Part shown: one piece after another, positions 4,467-6,610 of the stretch | Position numbering within the stretch: the stretch's first letter is position 1 | Layout of the letters: every line of letters starts with the position of its first letter | NCBI GenBank assembly: GCA_003175865.1 | Contig: PSRF01000064.1 | Span: forward strand, 1 to 6,610 | Reading direction: 5' to 3' | Length of the DNA: 6,610 bases | Source of the DNA: Blastocatellia bacterium | Lineage (GTDB): Bacteria > Acidobacteriota > Blastocatellia > Pyrinomonadales > Pyrinomonadaceae | The notes under the pieces: model-generated | What the model was told of the DNA's origin: nothing | Seen by the model: only the letters and a program-made list of their open reading frames with translations | Databases searched by the model: none | Translations under genes and position numbers: made by a program

Positions 4467-6610
4467 TTGTTTATAAACCACTCGTCGTCATACTTCCGCG
4501 CCGCCGCGCTCGTTGCGGTGGCGCTTTTTGTTTCCAGTGCAAACGCTCAAACCAAGCTTCTACGTTTTCCCGACATCCGCGGGGACCGCGTCGTCTTTAC
4601 TTATGGCGGCGATCTTTGGATCGCACCGTCATCCGGTGGCACTGCTACACACCTGACATCGCATCCAGGCGTTGAACTCTTCGCAAAGTTCTCTCCCGAC
4701 GGAAAATGGATCGCGTTCACGGGTCAGTACGATGGTGACGAACAAGTTTACGTAATCCCAACTACGGGCGGTGAACCCCGACAACTAACCTTCTATCCAG
4801 CACGTGGCCCCCTTCCGCCTCGTTGGGGTTGGGACAATCAGGTTTACGGTTGGAGTAAAGATGGCAAGCGCATCATTTTCCGTTCGTTGCGAGATTCGTG
4901 GTCGCTGCCGATAGCACGTTTGTATTCAGTGTCGGTTGATGGTGGACCAGCCGAACCTTTGCCAATGCCGACAGCCGGCTCTGGTGATTATTCGCCGTCG
5001 GGTGCAGAGATCGTTTACTCGCCGCAGTCACGCGACTTTCGAACAGAAAAGCGTTACGGCGGCGGACAAGCAAACGCGCTCTACATCTTCGACTTAAAAA
5101 CCAACTTTGCGAAGCGCGTCACTGAAGGCCCTCGTGCTACGCGCGACCCAATGTGGATTGGCGACACGATCTTCTTCAACTCCGATCGCGATGGCCATTT
5201 CAATCTTTACGCTTACAACGTATCAAGTGGAAAAACCACGCAGGTCACAACAAACAAACAATGGGATGTTCGCTGGCCCAGTTCCGACAACGAAGGACAG
5301 ATCGTTTACGAGTTGAATGGGGAACTGCAGGTCATGGATGCACGGAGTAGAAAAAGTACTCCGATCTCAATCAACGTTCCAGACGAAGGAATAGCACGCA
5401 GACCAAGCCGAGTGTTTGCTGGCAACTTAATCGAGTCATTCAATTTGAGCCCAAAGGGTGAACGCGCTCTCTTCGCCGCACGCGGTGACATCTTCACTGC
5501 CCCTATCGAAAAGGGCCCGACCCGTAACCTGACACATTCTTCCGGCGCGCACGACAAGTGGCCCAGCTGGTCGCCCGACGGATCACAGATCGCTTTTATC
5601 TCTGACTTGAGTGGAGAAGAAGAGCTCTATCTTGTGCCGCAGGATGGTTCGAAACCGCCAGAACGATTAACCACCGGCGGAACGGCGATGCGTTATTCGC
5701 CAGAGTGGGCGCCGGATGGAAAGCGAATCGCGTTCTCAGACAAAGACGGCACGGTTTACATTCTCACTTTGGCGGACAGAAAACTTGTTGAGATTGCGGA
5801 TTCACCTCGTGGTCAGATCCGAGATTATGCCTGGTCAACACGCGGAAATTTCCTCGCGTTTTCGATGCCGAACGATAATCAGTTCACTTCGATCTACATC
5901 TGGAGCGCAGCCGACAACAAACTTCATCGTGTAACAGACGACATGTTCAACTCCTACAATCCCGCCTGGGATCCGCAGGGGAACTATCTTTACTACTTGA
6001 GTGATCGCGAATTCTCTCCACAGATCTCAAATATCGAATTCAACTACGCAACAAATCGACCGACTTACATCTATGCGATGACACTTCGCAAGGATGTGAA
6101 GCATCCCTTTCCGCCTGAAAGTGACGAAGTTGCCGTCGCCAAATCAGATGAGGCTGCAAAGCCGGCTGCGAGTCCATTGCCGACAGATCAACCAAAACCG
6201 GAAGCGACGCCAAAGCCTCCGCCGACGATGTCGATCGACTTCGAAGGTATTGAAAATCGCGTCGCACGCGTGCCACTTCCTGCTGACAACTACGGCGGTC
6301 TCTCGGCAAAGACTGGACATATCTTGTACGGCACAGGTTCCGCGCCGTATTACGGACGACAAGGCGATCGACCGAATGCTTTGAAGATCTATTCGATAAA
6401 GGACCGAAAAGAGACGACTCTGGTTGATGACGTGCGTGGTTACACGATGTCAGATGATGGTTCGAAGATCCTTGTCGCACAGGGTGCAGCATTCAATCTC
6501 TACGATGCAACTCCGCAAGGTGATAGAACCCGCAAGCCCGTGGCCCCCACTGGTCTGTATGTCGATCGTGTTCCCGCGGAAGAGTGGAACCAGATATTTA
6601 ATGAGGTGTG
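4467..6610 (+). CDS. Secreted tricorn-type protease homolog, N-terminal propeller region (3' end outside window)
   Basis: The frame is open for 714 codons to the window end. From TTG, residues 1-27 form a signal peptide (Arg-11, hydrophobic AAALVAVALFV, cleavage ANA-QT), so the protein is exported. Tricorn cuts oligopeptides into short pieces through a C-terminal S41-type serine-protease core fed by two beta-propellers; only the propellers are visible here. The first starts at about residue 30 (LLRFPDIRGDRVVFTYGGDLW), with blade motifs such as SPDGKWIAF (near 76) and WSKDGKRIIF. Later blades show WSPDGSQIAF (368), WAPDGKRIAF (414) and WDPQGNYLYYLSDR (501). A Pro/Ala/Lys/Glu-rich stretch at about 552-588 interrupts the second propeller. 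The window ends at EEWNQIFNEV (705-714), which matches the helical segment after the propellers in tricorn proteins. The PDZ domain and catalytic Ser/His lie beyond the window, so activity cannot be judged. TolB alone is excluded by length and by this ending. It follows the amidohydrolase cluster by 235 bp and may have its own promoter. Confidence 0.9.
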   Translation, partial: MFINHSSSYFRAAALVAVALFVSSANAQTKLLRFPDIRGDRVVFTYGGDLWIAPSSGGTATHLTSHPGVELFAKFSPDGKWIAFTGQYDGDEQVYVIPTTGGEPRQLTFYPARGPLPPRWGWDNQVYGWSKDGKRIIFRSLRDSWSLPIARLYSVSVDGGPAEPLPMPTAGSGDYSPSGAEIVYSPQSRDFRTEKRYGGGQANALYIFDLKTNFAKRVTEGPRATRDPMWIGDTIFFNSDRDGHFNLYAYNVSSGKTTQVTTNKQWDVRWPSSDNEGQIVYELNGELQVMDARSRKSTPISINVPDEGIARRPSRVFAGNLIESFNLSPKGERALFAARGDIFTAPIEKGPTRNLTHSSGAHDKWPSWSPDGSQIAFISDLSGEEELYLVPQDGSKPPERLTTGGTAMRYSPEWAPDGKRIAFSDKDGTVYILTLADRKLVEIADSPRGQIRDYAWSTRGNFLAFSMPNDNQFTSIYIWSAADNKLHRVTDDMFNSYNPAWDPQGNYLYYLSDREFSPQISNIEFNYATNRPTYIYAMTLRKDVKHPFPPESDEVAVAKSDEAAKPAASPLPTDQPKPEATPKPPPTMSIDFEGIENRVARVPLPADNYGGLSAKTGHILYGTGSAPYYGRQGDRPNALKIYSIKDRKETTLVDDVRGYTMSDDGSKILVAQGAAFNLYDATPQGDRTRKPVAPTGLYVDRVPAEEWNQIFNEV

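Noticed and set aside
6040..6492. Minus-strand ORF of 150 codons opposite the tricorn gene
   Set aside because: It is a shadow of a convincing propeller-coding frame; the peptide is Arg/Ser/His-rich without domain signs.

Overview
The window is one protein-coding block, all on the + strand. It holds three consecutive amidohydrolase-superfamily (COG1228/imidazolonepropionase-like) genes in tight operon spacing, a 235-bp repeat-bearing gap, and the 5' two-thirds of a secreted tricorn-type protease gene. The moderate GC content, the exported amidohydrolase paralogs in tandem, the exported tricorn protease and the GC-rich palindromic intergenic repeat all suggest a heterotrophic Acidobacteriota (Blastocatellia-like) bacterium. 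That placement is inference from style, not from a marker gene.

Layout: 1-1339 is an amidohydrolase paralog cut by the window start, with an extra C-terminal beta-rich domain. 1352-2788 is a full-length exported amidohydrolase with a complete-looking set of metal ligands. 2785-2868 is a possible 27-codon bridging ORF that fills the next gap almost exactly. 2873-4231 is a second full-length exported paralog. 4232-4466 is non-coding and holds degenerate GATTT heptads, an 88-bp element made of two inverted 29-nt arms, and an inverted counterpart of the heptads. 4467-6610 is the tricorn homolog, starting at TTG, with a signal peptide and TolB-like propeller blades; it runs off the window before its PDZ and serine-protease parts.

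The most notable functional pattern is that only the middle amidohydrolase keeps the HxH, HxH, H and D residues expected of a metal-dependent hydrolase. The third paralog has lost all of them, and the first has lost all that are visible, so one likely active enzyme sits between two likely pseudoenzymes. A reasonable inference is an exported peptide or small-amide degradation module: tricorn cuts peptides, the middle amidohydrolase trims products, and the inactive paralogs act as partners or binding subunits. The substrate cannot be read from the sequence.

The most notable structural pattern is a 68-bp near-palindrome inside the coding sequence of the active amidohydrolase (1391-1458). It covers the end of its signal peptide and keeps reading frame on both strands, which resembles an in-frame palindromic element. 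No RNA genes, CRISPR arrays, transposases or integrases are visible.
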